Below are positions 32,946-45,931 of a DNA stretch of 64,000 nt, piece by piece; within the stretch, counting starts at the first letter, position 1, and each line of letters starts with the position of its first letter. Below the pieces are notes generated by a model. That model was given only the letters and a program-made list of their open reading frames with translations. It searched no databases and was not told where the DNA came from. This DNA comes from Isoetes taiwanensis. Lineage: Eukaryota; Streptophyta; Lycopodiopsida; Isoetales; Isoetaceae. The position numbers and the translations under genes were made by a program. Location of the stretch: assembly GCA_021234155.1 (NCBI GenBank), contig JAJEKV010000268.1:1-64000 (forward strand), written 5' to 3'.

Positions 32946-33632
32946 ATTGTTATCTTATGATTTAAGATGCTTAGAAAAATAATGCTGGAGACTATTGAGT
33001 AATTGAAATGAAGTTGCAATATTCAATAAGTATTGATCATTGATAAATGCTTGGGCTATATGAATGCTTTAAATTTTATTCATAGAATGCTGTAAGAATA
33101 TGAATTGGTTCATCAAAGAAGTTGATGGCAAATACTAAAGAAATAAGTTTGAAGATGGTACATTAATTTTCTTACAAGTATCTACCTTCGTTTTGTCATA
33201 GAGATTGAAAGCTTATAAGCCATGCCTATGCTGTGCATATGTAGAGATAAGAAGCGAATGGGGAATACTTGCTTGAAGAAAAGGGTCTCGGCTGCGTTTC
33301 TCTGACAAAACGAATTCGAAAAGATGTGGGCGATGTTCCTGGCAACATGAATTTGATGAAATTCTAGCGACATGAAATTGAATGTTCTTGACCTATATTT
33401 TACCTGCAATATTATCTTACCAAAATTCCTTTGCATGGTAGCCCAGGATGCAACAAGCTAAATGCAATACCAATTCGGATTATGGAGCGTATACAATCAA
33501 ATCCGATGCCTAGAACCTACTTCAACTTAAAAGATAGAACATTTCAAATGCGTAGTACCTGAATCTTGTTTCTGCCTCCGGAAAGCCACGGGCAAAAAAT
33601 AGTTTTGCGCCCTTTCATTTTTATCCTATATC
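32946..33632. other. Unassigned spacer
   Basis: No convincing gene. The minus frame 33436-33182 has no recognised motif. Confidence 0.45.
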
Positions 33633-33813
33633 CTATCCCATATTATAAAAAATGGTCCAAATTATGCTACATGCCACAATCTAGGGCGTTTGATAGGGGC
33701 AGAAGCATAAACAAACAAATATGGGTCGTCAATCGGGGTGGAGGGACATTGGAACGATCTTGGCCGTCAATCGGGCAGACAAACAGACGCCACGGTTTTA
33801 TAATATAGGATAG
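33633..33813. mobile_element. MITE-like element of about 180 bp
   Basis: ctatcccatattataaaa (33633-33650) pairs with ttttataatataggatag (33796-33813) as terminal inverted repeats with one mismatch. The interior is GC-richer than its flanks and non-coding. The superfamily was not determined. Confidence 0.65.
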
Positions 33814-36044
33814 TATGTAAAAACATTTATTTGTGGCTCCATAGTAGCCTGATATCCTAAGCATTCCAGCACAATCTACCCAAGTATGAAGTAAAAGGCA
33901 AGCACGCCATTATAGAATCCATCTCCAATACTGATCCTGATATACCTGAAGAAGATACCCCGTTAGGATCCACATTTTAAAATGCAGTGGATAAGAACAA
34001 AGAAAGTGGTGGGAGCTTCTTCCCTCCCGTTAACTCGGCCCATACACAATCTATAGCTCAGTACTACTGGAAGAATGCAAATCCTTTTCCAATTTCTCGT
34101 ACTAAATAGTACGCATTCTCACCATCTTCTTTAGGATACAGATGCAAAGGCCTCTCCCAATTAAGTGATCCACTTCCACTTCAGCTGTCCATGGACACTC
34201 GCAATGGGTTTCCTCTTCCCTGGGTTCTACCAACTAGAAGAAAAGGTAAAGCTTAAAGCCCTCACCCCTGACTGAGCTCATAACCCACCATTCAACCAGC
34301 AAGCAGCTATAAGAACATGCGGTCCTCCCGTCCCATGTCCCACATAGAATCACATTCCAAGAGGCAGATTGCTTTCATGACAGACTTTCCTGATATCCAC
34401 ACCTCCTTCCAGCTGGGATTTAAGAGGGCCAACATGAGAGAACTAGACTCTATCCAAGTTACATGTGCTCCACATCTAAAACAGTCAAGACTAGACCAAC
34501 GCAAAACAAGACTGCCATATGCACCCAAATACCTGTACAACAAAAGAGCGTCACTGAAGTTAAAGTCCACCATTCTTGAAGAGTCTTCTTTGCTCACGCA
34601 CACAAAGATGACTGCTCAAGGACCCCACACTCAATATATCTGAAGACTATTTCGCCCCAGATAAAACTACCGCAAGAATATTACACTTAGATGCCGGCTG
34701 AATAAATCTAATGCATTGTTCTTGTGAGCCCAATCTGTAGCAGAAAAGAATCATGACATACCAAAGCTGAATCTGATGCAGCAATAAATATCGGATAATA
34801 TGGCTGCACATTCCAATTCACGTTTGCCCCAACTGAAATGCAATGTAATGACACATGGCCCTTGAAAAGAAGGTATCCTTCATGTTTAAAATGAAAAAAT
34901 GCAACCAACTAGTATTGCTTAACGTCTTTCCACAATGAGAAAGAAAACTGGAATATGTTGAAGTCCATAAGCTGCAATGAGTGCACCGAATCCTTTCTGC
35001 AACCGTCTAAAAAGCCCCTGAGCTGTAGTGACTGCAGCAAATCCTTTCCATAGTGAGTGCAGCCTAGAAAGCTACAACAGATTCAGCATATCCTAAATCA
35101 AGAAAGAAATCTGGCCCCAAGTCAAATATCAAGAAAGATAATAAACTATATTATTGTGATTGAATCTCCTCCGAAGCAAGAACAAGGCTATCAAACTAGG
35201 CCATGTCCATGCAGGATGGCCTCCCATTCTGGTTAAATCACAGAAAAGAAAGCATGGTGACTATTCTAACCTTAGGATCTTGTGCTAAAAGGTTCTTTAG
35301 AGCTAAGGCGAGCTCCAAATAAAACCACTTTACCGCAAAGGCTGGAACGTTGGGGCTTAGTACTCTGTTCCAATCTGCAAATAATAGAAATGCGAAGCCA
35401 GTGATCAAGAATGATCTTTTGCCTACTCTTCCAGCAAAAATAGAAGATCAATGCTCTGCACGAGATGGGCGGCCGCCTGCCGCCGCCCTAGGCACAACCT
35501 AACCCTAGCAACATTGTCTATATGTTTGAAGGAAATCATTTAAAGACATTGAAACACTGACATTAAGATTAAATTACAATACCTGTAGCATGCTTTTTTT
35601 TTTTGGTACTCTTTCACCCCAAACCGACTTCAATTCATCTGGTGAAGCATACTGTTCAGCATGTTTGTAAAGTTGTCTGTAAGTATGTCCGATGGCGTTG
35701 AGCTATGTTTTCGAATCCATTTGCACAGATTTCTATTGTGGTTTTTGTTGTGCTTTCTCCTGAATTCGGTAGCAAAAGGAGGGAGAGTTTTGGGGGGAGG
35801 GAAAGATCGAAGTACTTGGACACGTGGCATGATAATTTGAATTTGCTTACTCAATCTGAACCTGGCATCATTATAACTACCTCTTCTAATAACTTTTCGC
35901 CCACAAGAAAAACCACCATACGCACTACAAATGTGGCGTAAAATGTAGCGCCACATCAAAGGAAGAAGAGTCAATTTTGACATAGACCTAAAGCGGGACC
36001 AAGTTAACTATGGGGGCGAATGATGGACATTTGTAAAGTATGAC
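33814..36044. other. Unassigned 2.2 kb region
   Basis: Overlapping frames of 60-117 codons occur (for example 34603-34307 and 35983-35630 on minus, 35705-35941 on plus), but none shows a family motif or a clear exon structure. A decayed host gene is possible. I cannot support one. Confidence 0.4.
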
Positions 36045-37075
36045 TGTGGCGTTCCAAAGATAACATACGGTATGAAATCGTATATTATCTTCGACACGTC
36101 ACTAGTACATGTCGACTCGGGGCGACATGTACCGGGCGGCCGTAAAGGGTAGTACCCACAATGCGACCTTGTGGACCATTATATTGCACATGTTAAAGCA
36201 ACATGTGAATATAATCCCTTTTGCCACGGGCAATGACCCATTGACCAAAGGGACCAGCCCTAAATTCGTGGGGATAAAGGGGCATAAACCCTAAAAGGGA
36301 AACCCTTTCAGTTCTCAGCCCCTGAGTCTCGGATTGGAGCAGCAGAGGATGCATTTCCGCCTGAACGGGAGCATAGAAGTCGGATCTCCCAGGTTGCAGC
36401 TCGATCCAAGATCAGCAGACCCGAGATCAGCAGCATGGACGCTTTCAGAGGAGTGGGAGCCAGCCAAGATGCGGGTGGGTGGTTGATTCAATAGGTAGAT
36501 CCGAGTTATCAGGCCTCTTTCAGTAGGTTTAGCATCCATTCTTAGCTATAGGTTGACCCTACTGACCTAAGAATGATAGACACTAACAAAGGAACCTAAC
36601 CATGTATGATTAGGTAGATTAGAATAGATGTATTCTATTATTTTCAGTTCTATTGTGATGATCTTTTGACATTCTATGCGCCACTCTTGTGTATTGGGAA
36701 GGGGGGTAGAGACCCAGATCCCAAGTAGTTGTATGATCCTAGTTTTAGCCCATTAATTCCCCATTAATGCGGCACATGCATAAGAGCCCTTTGGCCGTGG
36801 GTGGCGGAGCTAGACCGGCCGACAAGGGAGGGCTTGTCTAATCATCGTTGATCGGCCGGGCGCGTAACGACGGACGGGGAGCAGCGTGAGCTAGGCCTAA
36901 TACCACCTGCTGCGTGAGGGCGGGGTATGGGCTCGACCACTCGTGGAGTGATCGTCATCTTCCGGTGAGTTCAAGTTGTATACGGTGGCTCTCTAGCTCG
37001 CCCGTGATTAGCATGAACCTTCTGGAGGAGAGAGATCTCCTCCTGCCTCATTGGGACTGGGGAGATGCAACCCAG
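36045..37075 (+). repeat. Left LTR of the deleted chromovirus
   Basis: Shares scattered blocks with 38261-39205: the start, ggggggtagagac, the tgcggc...gcacaagagccc block and the final gggagatg. Divergence is high. The exact end is uncertain by about 20 bases. Confidence 0.65.
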
Positions 37076-38180
37076 TAGTAGTAGCCCCCCTGGCTATTCA
37101 CCCGGCAGGCTACGGTCAGGCTCCAATACTTTTCAGCCTATCTGCATAGTATGCACAGGAGGGGCGGATGGAGTGGACTACCCAATGGCCATGTTCCTAT
37201 GCCAGCCAAATCCATTTGCCATGAATTGCATGCATTGTTATCCAGGAGACCCAAGCCGTCAGTCTTTCCCCATGAGTATGAGCCTGGGTAGGATTTACCC
37301 ATGTTATGTTGATGTTAGTGATGTGTTGTTGCAGCTCTGTGATATGGTGGACCACCCTTCGAGGTGGGTGTGTTATTGTTATTGTCATGTGCTCATGTTT
37401 GCTTACGCTTCGCAACTGCTAGGGACGATCCGAGGGAGCAGGATGAATGACATGTCCATTCTTCCCCGTCGGGCTCTTGGCCACCATCAAGGGCCCGATG
37501 TTAGGTGGACGGCCTCATGTCAGCGAGCAGATGCTGGTTTGAGGGATGATCTCCAGTTTGTATACGATTGGGGCATCGTATATGAGCTGGGGCCGTCACA
37601 TGACCTTATAAAGGGCATGGAGTTCTTGAAGCCGGCAAAAGCAATGATTAACTGCGACAAGCATGAGATTTCGATCATGGAGCCTGATTGCAACTATTTT
37701 GTGGTCAAAGGTAAGGGAACCCCTTCTGTAATGCAGTGCATGTCCTTGAAGCAGTTACACAAATGCATAATGAGGGATGAGCTTGAGTACATCCTTAGGA
37801 TAGAGACCATTGAGCCTGACCCTAAGTGTGAGAAGGAGTTAAGGTTGACACAATTATCCAGGGCAACTAGGCTAATTAAGGAATTCCACCCCATAAAGGC
37901 ATGGAATGTGAGATAAACCTAGCATTAGTTGCTAAGCCTATCAGTAAGACTCCTTATAGAACAACCACCCCGCTAAGAAGCAATTGCAAGAGTTGTTAGA
38001 GCTTGAGTGCATATCATTCTTTAGGGCACCCAGCTTCTTCGTGAAGAAGAAAGACGAAAGTTTGAGGATGTGCATTGACTACCATCAATTGAACAATAAG
38101 TTGTTTGAATTCTCAAATTATCCCGTACCCTTCGGTCCAGTGTCGCCTTCTTTAAGGAGGGGACCATTTTCATTGTAACA
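37065..38180 (+). pseudogene. Protease and RT remnant of the deleted chromovirus
   Basis: The open frame 37065-37916 (283 codons) includes a degraded aspartic-protease part: FVYDWGIVYELGPSHDLIKG, then GMEFLKPAKAMINCDKHEI, matching the GMDWL...AVIDCxxK end of gypsy retropepsins. The first 140 residues have no family signature and the normal DSG active site is not seen. After a stop, TPYRTTTPL leads into the RT start, LQELLELECI, FFVKKKDESLRMCIDYHQLN (37984-38110), the conserved opening of chromovirus RT. The sequence is cut off shortly after YPVP. Confidence 0.72.
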
Positions 38181-38260
38181 TGTGATGTGTTACCACGACA
38201 ACGGTAATTCTTGTAGACTTGTCTAGATGCTGAGGACAACATCATTTTAGCAGGGGAGAA

Positions 38261-39205
38261 TGTGACGTTCCACGTACTTATACGCATTTTTGAGTATAAA
38301 TACATGACACGTCAGTATGAATAATTAATGGCACATTAATTATTCATAAGCTAAGGTTAGCTATGTTAATCCTATTCTATTCTATTAATTATTAAGGTGC
38401 AAACCTAACCCTAAACCCTAATTCGAATTTAGGGCTTAACGTAATATTAAAAGGGTTAAAATATTAAATTGATTAATGATAACCAATCTAGAATTGCCAC
38501 CTGGTCTAAATCGATTGGACAAGGCAGACCTGCTAACTTGGAACACCCAAATTGGGATTTCCACCTCCAATTTGCCCCAATTCAATTTGGGGGCAGTTGG
38601 AGAAGGAGGAGGAGCTTTTTCAACCAGCAGGGCATGGAGAACCTGAGAGATGGGAGATCTAGCTCAAATACTGGTTATTAGGCTTAGTTAGCTTGAGATT
38701 CCTAGGCACTAACCCCTTGCTTGTTAGATGGAAGGGTAAAAGGGGGGTAGAGACATAAAGGCCATCTAGGATTAGATATGCTTCTAGTTAGAACCCCTTA
38801 AATCCCATTAGATGCGGCCTGTGCACAAGAGCCCACCTGGCTGTGGATGCTACATCGTGATTCAGCACCAGATAACGAGTACGATGGTGAAACGTGGGTG
38901 GGGTCTTGCCTAGCACGGCTACAGGACTCCTACAGTGTGTTGGGCTTATAGTCAGTCCTCGCGTTGGGGCCGAGTATCGGTTCGACACCTCCTAGGTCGC
39001 AGGAAATGTGCCTATATGGACGTCCTCGGCTCGATGGGTGCGCCAAGGCAGCCCATGGATTTTGGGGGGTTCAAGTCGGGTACAGATGCGGGGTCGCAAA
39101 GGAGGCATGCATTCTCTAGCACACCTATGGGATCCATTGTGCCCGGGAAGGGACGCCTCCCTAACCTACCTCATCAGACCGGGGAGATGTAACTCGGAGT
39201 AGTCT
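38261..39205 (+). repeat. Right LTR of the deleted chromovirus
   Basis: Begins after the purine tract caggggagaa with TGTGACGTTCC. Its end is adjacent to the (GGAA)n run. Confidence 0.65.
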
Positions 39206-39212
39206 CATAGGA

Positions 39213-39239
39213 AGGAAGGAAGGAAGGAAGGAAGGAAGT
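39213..39239 (+). repeat. (GGAA)n microsatellite
   Basis: Six or more ggaa units directly after the LTR. On the minus strand this is (TTCC)n at the 3' side of the LINE, and may be its tail. Confidence 0.9.
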
Positions 39240-41330
39240 TTATTTTTGCGTCCATGGAGGCGAGAGGCCTATGAGACCACACATGCAGCAGAAATGTGCA
39301 AAAAAAGCCAAAACCCCAACACCAAAACAAACAATGTAATCAGATGGGTAGATCCCTACTACGGGATGAAAAAACCCCCACTTGGGAGGGAAAACCCTAA
39401 CATTAGGCTCTCAAATACCATGCCCCAGAAGAGCAAGTCGTAGAAATCTGCGGGATGTAAGCTTCGGTGGCATACCATAGGTGATCACGGTAACTAATGT
39501 AGCGGTGTGTCGAGCATCTAAGATCGGTGTGCACGCTCGGACATGGGCATATCTGGGCACCATTTGGAGGGCATGGTGCTCATCCTCTATCACGTGCATC
39601 TCACAACACCGACATATCCTCTCTTCCAGGGGATCCGTTCCCGCCATTCACCCCCGGTGACTGTTTCAATTCTCGAGGTAATGGGAACTGTCCTTATGGC
39701 AGCAATAGCTCTCCGTTTCTTCACGGAGATGTGTGCTTTCAAGTACCGATGGGGTCCATCTTTGAAGGTAGGGATTAATCTGAGTGTGATAGTGCTCGTC
39801 TTGGGCTTTGCAGAGTAGAGGCATCCCTGAAGTGGCAAAGATAGCCCGCATCCAATTGCCCATTGCGCGCGATCGACTGCCGGTGCCACCATCGTTGGCA
39901 ATCCATAGACCACCTCATAAACCATCCCTTACAAGGTTTCGTGCCATACCCTCTTCGGCCCATTGGGGCCCTGCGTTAACAACGACTTTGCTGTGGAGGC
40001 AAGCGATGCTCATCCATCCCATCCACCTTATGGAAGCAAGTAAGATGCTGCGCGATAGCAATAATGCTATAAAGGCGGAACCGCGTCTCATACAACAAAA
40101 TCTGATAAGGTACGATGTCCTTCACTCTCAAGCTATATGTCAAAGCTTTGCACCTTTTCCAACCTATCCAACGTGTTTTTGCTAAGCTGCTTTGGGCCCC
40201 AAACCTCCACCCCATATAGCAGCACCGCTCGACCAAAGCCCTAAGCAGGTGTGCTCTCCTCGCCCGATCCACGGAGATCTATCAGGCAACACGCGTTTTG
40301 ACCTTAAGATATAGAGCCTTCCGGCACACAGACCGGCTCTCCTCTCCACACACTCATCCCTGACATGTTAGTAGTGAAATCAATTCCCGGATACTTGAAG
40401 CTCGCACCATCTCCACTTCTCGCCCCGTAATATAACTCCAAGATAGGGTGTTGCGGGACAGGATCGGGAGAAGCTTAGTTTTGTGCAAGTTCATCGTCAT
40501 TCTGTTGCCCCACATAACCCAATCGAGGGCATCCAAATCTTCTTTGCGCCTACCGCCGGCCGTGTGGGCTAGCAAACCTACATCATCCGCGTGATATAGT
40601 AACCGGCTCCACAGAGGTCGCATCAGGATAATTGCACCCCGGCTCCCCATGATGCCGCGATCCACGTCTCCAAACTATCAATGTACAACCCAAAGAGCAT
40701 TGGAGACAACGGGCAGCCCTGCTTAACTCCCATAGTGCTAGCTACCCGCCTATCTTCATAAGGCAGGGCAGCATAAATCCCATCATAAAGTTGGTGCACC
40801 ACATTCTGCAACTCCTGTGGAACTCGCAATTCTTGCAACCTCTGCCACAGCATGTCTCGGGGACAGTATCATATGCGATCTTAAAATCTACAAAATATAA
40901 GTCACGGTCGCCAAGCATTCCGGCTTGCCTCCATCAACACTCTCAAAGTGAAGATATGGTCGGTCATGGAGTGGTGGGCGAAAGCCTACGGCCAATTGCC
41001 CGCCCCCGCCTCCTCGGCCCACTTAGTGAGTTTCTTCTCCACCACCCCTGCCGGAGTTTTGCAAACAACGAAGCTTACCATAATCATCCGTGTAGTCACC
41101 GGCTCATCCAGATATTACCCGGCTTTATGAGCAGGAACAACCTTACTAACCATCCACTCTCGGGAGCCCCTCCCTCGGGCACAGTTAATGACCACCGTCG
41201 GGCCCCTACCAGGATGGGCCACCCCATTTCAGCAATTTCGCCTGCGGTCCTGTAAATCCTTTGCCTTGCCATTCGCCCGGATGTGAGAGACCTGTTGGAC
41301 ATCCTCCGTGAAGTCAGTAGCACCTCTCCT
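39240..41330 (-). mobile_element. LINE (non-LTR retrotransposon), decayed
   Basis: The RT is read on the minus strand. DLYFVDFKIAYDTVPRDMLW precedes LQELRVPQELQNVVHQLYDG (about 40850-40780). Then GVKQGCPLSPMLFGLYIDSLE (about 40740-40690) and YHADDVGLLAH (about 40590-40560), the catalytic box with an inserted residue. Further on, MTMNLHKTKLL matches the next RT block. At the 3' end (39647-39411) RICRCCEMHVIEDEHHALQM resembles the C-terminal zinc knuckle region of LINE proteins. The order is RT then C-terminal knuckle with no integrase. The endonuclease half is missing or unrecognised. Many stops and frameshifts. Confidence 0.82.
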
Positions 41331-41559
41331 ACCGACCGGGACCCGGCATTGGCTCGGGGAGGGGGGTCATATAACTCCTACAAGCGGTGCATCCATTGCT
41401 CCACACTTACATTACCAGCCACCGGCACTACGGTATAACACCTTACGCCAAAAGCTTTTTTTTGGCTCACGCCATGAGCATGTCAAACAAAGCTCCCGAG
41501 TTTCTCTATCATGTATCTCCCCTTCTTGGCTTTTAGGAAGAGCTTATAGTCTTGCAGCG
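41331..41559. other. Junction between LINE and tandem repeat
   Basis: Nothing recognised. Confidence 0.4.
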
Positions 41560-42884
41560 CCAACATGCGGCAGTTCGGTATCCCAGGAAGTGGTAAGGCT
41601 CCAACATGCAAGGTCCTGGCCTCGTTTGACTTGGGGAAGGGTGCCAGCTCGGTTGCCAAATGCAGACTCGCCCGACCGTTCTAATGCTAACCCTTTGACC
41701 TAGACCTTCTCCAAAATTCAAAATTTGGGCTGTGTGATGGAGATGAATTAGAATCCAAATGGCAAAAAATTAGAATTTATTTTCGTACAATGCATTAATT
41801 CTGAATTTATGAATGTCTTGCCTTTGCAAAAGCACCCCAGAGCTTCTAATTGCCACATCGGGAGGAGGACAGGCCCAAACTGTTCCGGTCGGTTCCTCTT
41901 GCTCTGCGTTCTTGGTCGCAGACTTCGTACCCCAACTGCAACAGACCAAACTTCGGCCCCAAAGCGCAAACCCTTCTAGAACTGGCAACCCACGGGGTTT
42001 ATGTTTGAGGCCCTCTCCTTGTCGGTTGGCGGGACGCCCCGTGTCTTGGCGTGGAGTGGGGTGTGTTGGCCTTTACGGACCCTAAAATCCCCTAGATTGT
42101 TTGTTTTGAAATTTCCTCTCCCCAAGGCCTTGGGGCCGGATGGCGACCTCCCCTCTCCGGAACCGTGATTTGGCTCTGCCAATGGACTCAGAACATCGAC
42201 ATTGCCCAGGGGATCAAGTTCCGTGGCGAAGACCACCCGACCTCAAGAAGCGTCAAAGTAGCTCATGTAAAGCCACACTCATAGTCAATTGGCCTGGGAT
42301 GTGGATGCTGGGATCTTGTCGTGGGAGGCGTGAGTGTTTCTTTCTTTTTGCAAAACCGACCTTGTAACTTTGCTTCCTAGGATAATTTTGCCATTCCGGA
42401 TGACTTGACGAGGTCGATTTGCCATTCTGGAGGCTCCCCAGTGCCCGAACGACAAAACACTGCAGTTTCTACAAGGCCGACCTCATGGCGCTCGCGGTTT
42501 GACAAGTTCTCGGGACCGATCTGGAATCTTTTGGGCCTTCGAAGAGGTGCCCTCAACGAGCATCCGGATCAGCGGCCCGGATAGGGGCCGGCTCCGGGAG
42601 GGTGGTCATTAGCGTGTGGCCCCACGGGGGAGCACTGCCAGGAAGGGCTGCCTCGGGAACTTTTTTGGATCCTACCTCCTGGGGTCCGGACTCTCCCCTC
42701 TTGTGAGGGAGCCCTGCAAGGTCCTGGCCTCGTTTGACTTGGGGAAGGGTGCCAGCTCGGTTGCCCGCAGCGGGCGCCTGCCCCCGATTCTAATGCTAAC
42801 CTTTTGACCTTTGAGTCTAGACCCTAACCAAAATTAAATGGTAATGGAGATGAATTAGGAATCCAACTGGCAAAAAATCAGAAT
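41560..42884. repeat. Tandem repeat of about 1.1 kb, second locus
   Basis: tgcaaggtcctggcctcgtt occurs at 41606 and again at 42714, a period of 1108. ctaatgctaaccctttgacc and the following gagatgaattag block repeat with it. The same family occupies 1-1480. Open frames are not gene-like. Confidence 0.85.
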
Positions 42885-43402
42885 TTATTTTGCTGCCGAA
42901 TTGTAAAGAAGAAATTGAATAACCTTATTGATAATATCAGGCGGAAATGACTTCTGCATACCATTGCCTTCTGCCACTACCCCCACAATCTTCGTCCCTT
43001 TCATCACTCCATAAGCGAGGTGCATCCGGATGTCTGGGCGGAAATATATTGTCATCATATAGAAAAGTGACTCTTTCATAAGCCCACCCTCGCCATACCA
43101 CCTTCGGGGACGTGCTCTTTGACACACCATATCCTTCAATACTTCATAAACCTTTCCAAGAAAAACATCCATCTCGCATGTACAGTTCCCGTGAGCTCCA
43201 CTTCCTCAATAAGATGTACCAAAAGATGGGTTTGACTGTCAAAAAAGCTTGTAGGAAACTCATTCTCCAACAAGCAACATGTCTCTGCCATTTTCACTTT
43301 CATCTCTTCAATTTCGTCTTTCGGTATAGTTTTTTTACACATCCACCTATGAGGTCCAAAAAAAAAAAAACTTAGCCACAAATAAAATAGACGGGGGACC
43401 AC
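42885..43402 (-). pseudogene. DUF4218 domain of the CACTA transposase
   Basis: The minus frame 43402-43136 contains MAETCCLLENEFPTSFFDSQ, then LVHLIEEVELTGTVHARWMF and LERFMKY. This matches the DUF4218 signature found C-terminal of Tnp2 in plant CACTA proteins (Cx-LExxFPPxFFDxxxHLxVHLxxExxxxGPVxxRWMYPxER). The second frame (43172-42885) continues the domain after a frameshift. Role unknown. It is consistently part of the Tnp2 polyprotein. Confidence 0.85.
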
Positions 43403-43742
43403 TAAATCAACATGGGTAACAACCTTATGACTTTTGATAGGGCACTTATTGCCTCCAAGGGTCCCTTGTCTAAAACTCCCCTAAAGGTCGGGGGCATGAA
43501 GAACTGCATGATCCAAACACCAAATATAAGTATGGGTTACATTTAATAGTAGTGCATATATGTGGACTCCAATTGCTTACATGCAAGAACTTATGCCAGT
43601 CATGGAACTTTAAACCAGTTAGCTCCCGAGTACTTGTGAATGAGGTTCGCAATGATTGCATATAACCGGCCCTTAAATCATTATAAATAGCTCGATGGTC
43701 AGCCCTAGCAATAACCCATTTTCTTGGGGAACTGGTTGCCCT

Positions 43743-45844
43743 TCACCTCGGATCCATGCCTCTTTTCTTTGTATTACTTACCTTAAGGTCCATCGACATT
43801 TGTTGTGTCTTTTGACCAAATACATGCTTCCATAAAGAGTTTCCCACGTTCTTGAAGATATGCATCGGGTCTAAAAGGTGTTGAATCAATAGGTCGGTCC
43901 AATATGGTAGTCTATAAAAAACAGACTTCCTTTTCATATTGGCAGTAAAGACTTTCTCCTCCACGGCTTCCTCGCCACCACTGTATAATTCCTCATCCTC
44001 ACTGTCTAGGTCAGCTACGACTTCCTCAGCTGCAGGTGCCCCCCTGCGGATCAATATGGTAGACTATAAAAAGCGGACTTCCTTTTCATATTGGCGTAAA
44101 GACTTCCTCCTCCGCTGGCTTCCTCGCCACCTTTGTATAATTCCTCATCCTCCTTTGTCTAGGTCGGCTCGACTTCCTCATTTCTTGGTGCCCCCCTGCG
44201 GATTTCCCCTCTCTTCATTCTTATCCCAACGCTCACCCCATTCTCGTATGGTAATTCTGCTTGGTGATTCTCAGATAGTCTATTGCCAGCGAATTGACCA
44301 CGCCGAAGGGTGCGTGGCGGAAAATACTTCCTAAAACCCTCGTATACTACTTTCTTCAGATGCTTAGAGTGACGGTGCTGCAACTTTTCCCCATATATCA
44401 TGCAAGGGAAGTGCCCCGATGTCTTAAACCTAGAACACTCGGCAAACCCAGGAAAGTCATGCATAGTCCACAATATTATACCTCTAAGATTAAAAACGTC
44501 ATTTTTATGTGCATCGAGAGACTGAATACCGTGTTCCACAAAGGCAGTAACTCATCCACAATTATTCTTAGGTACACATCTAAATTACTTGGTTTTTTCT
44601 TCCCAGATATCAATAAAGTCATAATAATGTGCCCACTCTTCATCAACAACCATGGGGGTATGTTGTAGTTAACTAGCATCACTGGCCATGTAGACCATGC
44701 AGTCGATTGTGTGCCATATGGGTTTACGCCATCGGTGGCTAGGCCTAAACGCGACGCGTTCGTGGTTCTTTTCAAAGTCAAGCCATGTCGCGATCGACAT
44801 GCTTCAAAACTGCACTGCCGCCGGGACTCACATCACATCATCACTAGATGCATGTGTAGCCGTGGAAGTCCATTAGGCTAGCCAATATATCTTGCAAGCG
44901 GAACATCAACTTTAGCCTATATAATATATTAGAATAAATTATAGGCAACATATAAGTCTTGAAAAATAAGTGAATCTACAACTATTTGTAAGAAATGGTG
45001 ATGCATATACCTTGGGATTATTGGAAAGTGTCGAATAACCTTACGAGGTACCGTTTTTTCCCTTTAGGTCATTCCCCGTATCTCGGTGCATTACATACGA
45101 GACAATGAGTGGACTTTTCATGCTCGACAGGGGTAGAAGATCATACAATCATTTGGACATGCATGTATGACTTTATAACCAAGGCGGGCCGCTTGAATCA
45201 TTTTCTTAACTTGAGATCATTCGGTAGGCATATTGTTCTTCTCACGGAAGGATCTTCTCGTCGCAATAACTCATGCATCTAAGAGTGGTAAGATAAAAGA
45301 TGGAGATGGTGGTAAGATAGAAAAGACTTGATAAGTATGTCATCTCAATAGAGCGAGAGACACTAGCATTGCTCCACTTGAACTTGGTTTGGAGATTGAG
45401 AATGAGTAGGCACGCCCAAACAAGCGAGAGGTTCGAGACTTGAGGAAATAAGCGTGTTTTACGCCCGATAACAATAGGGTCATCGTCAGTACGACCAATC
45501 CTCGAAGGGTATCCCACATCTTCTACCATGTCCTCTCCACCACCATCCTCGACATCATCTAAATCAATATCAGGTAATTCTTGAAGAGCGTGCAACATAT
45601 CGAGCATCGGCTCTTCACGAAAGACTTCGTTCTCGGGTTCGTCAATAGGTTCATCCTCTTCATATTGATCATATGCAATATCTTCATATTGGTGCGCTCT
45701 GGCTTGAAATTCACGACGATAGGTTTCCCTTTGCCTGTAACTTAGAACTAATGGATCGGGATGGAGATCGCTCTGAATAAGTTCATTAAACAGGAGTAAT
45801 GTATTAAACATCATGTCAAATAATGTAATAAGTATAAAATACAT
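43743..45844 (-). pseudogene. Tnp2 transposase (Transposase_21)
   Basis: DDE-type transposase of CACTA elements. N-terminal part (45844-45242): acidic stretch, then NLQTKFKWSNASVSRSIE, the usual leader block. Around 45200-45130 pieces of the HACPNDC segment can be read. The core (44781-44476) has RLGLATDGVNPYG, WPVMLVNYNIPPWLLMK and LDVYLRIIVDELLPLW. Next (44539-44159) LRGIILWTMHDFPGFAECSR and YEGFRKYFPP. The last part (44054-43743) has LPYWTDLLIQHLLDPMHIFKNV, the Asp/His-containing end block. The protein is split over several frames and contains a 150 bp tandem duplication near 43900-44205. Inactive as read. Confidence 0.88.
43901..44205 (-). repeat. Tandem duplication of about 150 bp inside tnp2
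   Basis: tcaatatggtagtctataaa...tgcccccctgcgga (43901-44050) is repeated at 44052-44205 with small differences. It duplicates the acidic EDEELYSGGEE segment upstream of the LPYW block. Confidence 0.9.
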
Positions 45845-45931
45845 ACAACCATCTGCATAGACTCACGAATGACAAAAAAACATATTTAAAAAAAAAATGC
45901 TCTTTATTCCTCTTTTTTTAGTACAACAATA

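Larger units (their letters stand above)
36045..39205 (+). mobile_element. Internally deleted chromovirus-type Ty3/gypsy element
   Basis: Related ends begin TGTGGCGTTCC (36045) and TGTGACGTTCC (38261) and close with ggggagatgyaacycrgtag-like sequence (about 37075 and 39200), so these are divergent LTRs of about 1 kb. Just before the right LTR the sequence reads gaggacaacatcattttagcaggggagaa, the end-of-pol plus polypurine tract arrangement common in plant chromoviruses. Only protease and the first part of RT remain between the LTRs. RNase H and integrase have been lost by deletion. Confidence 0.78.

Noticed and set aside
33814-36044. Possible decayed host gene on the minus strand
   Set aside because: Frames are short, unconnected and without a recognisable domain or splice pattern.
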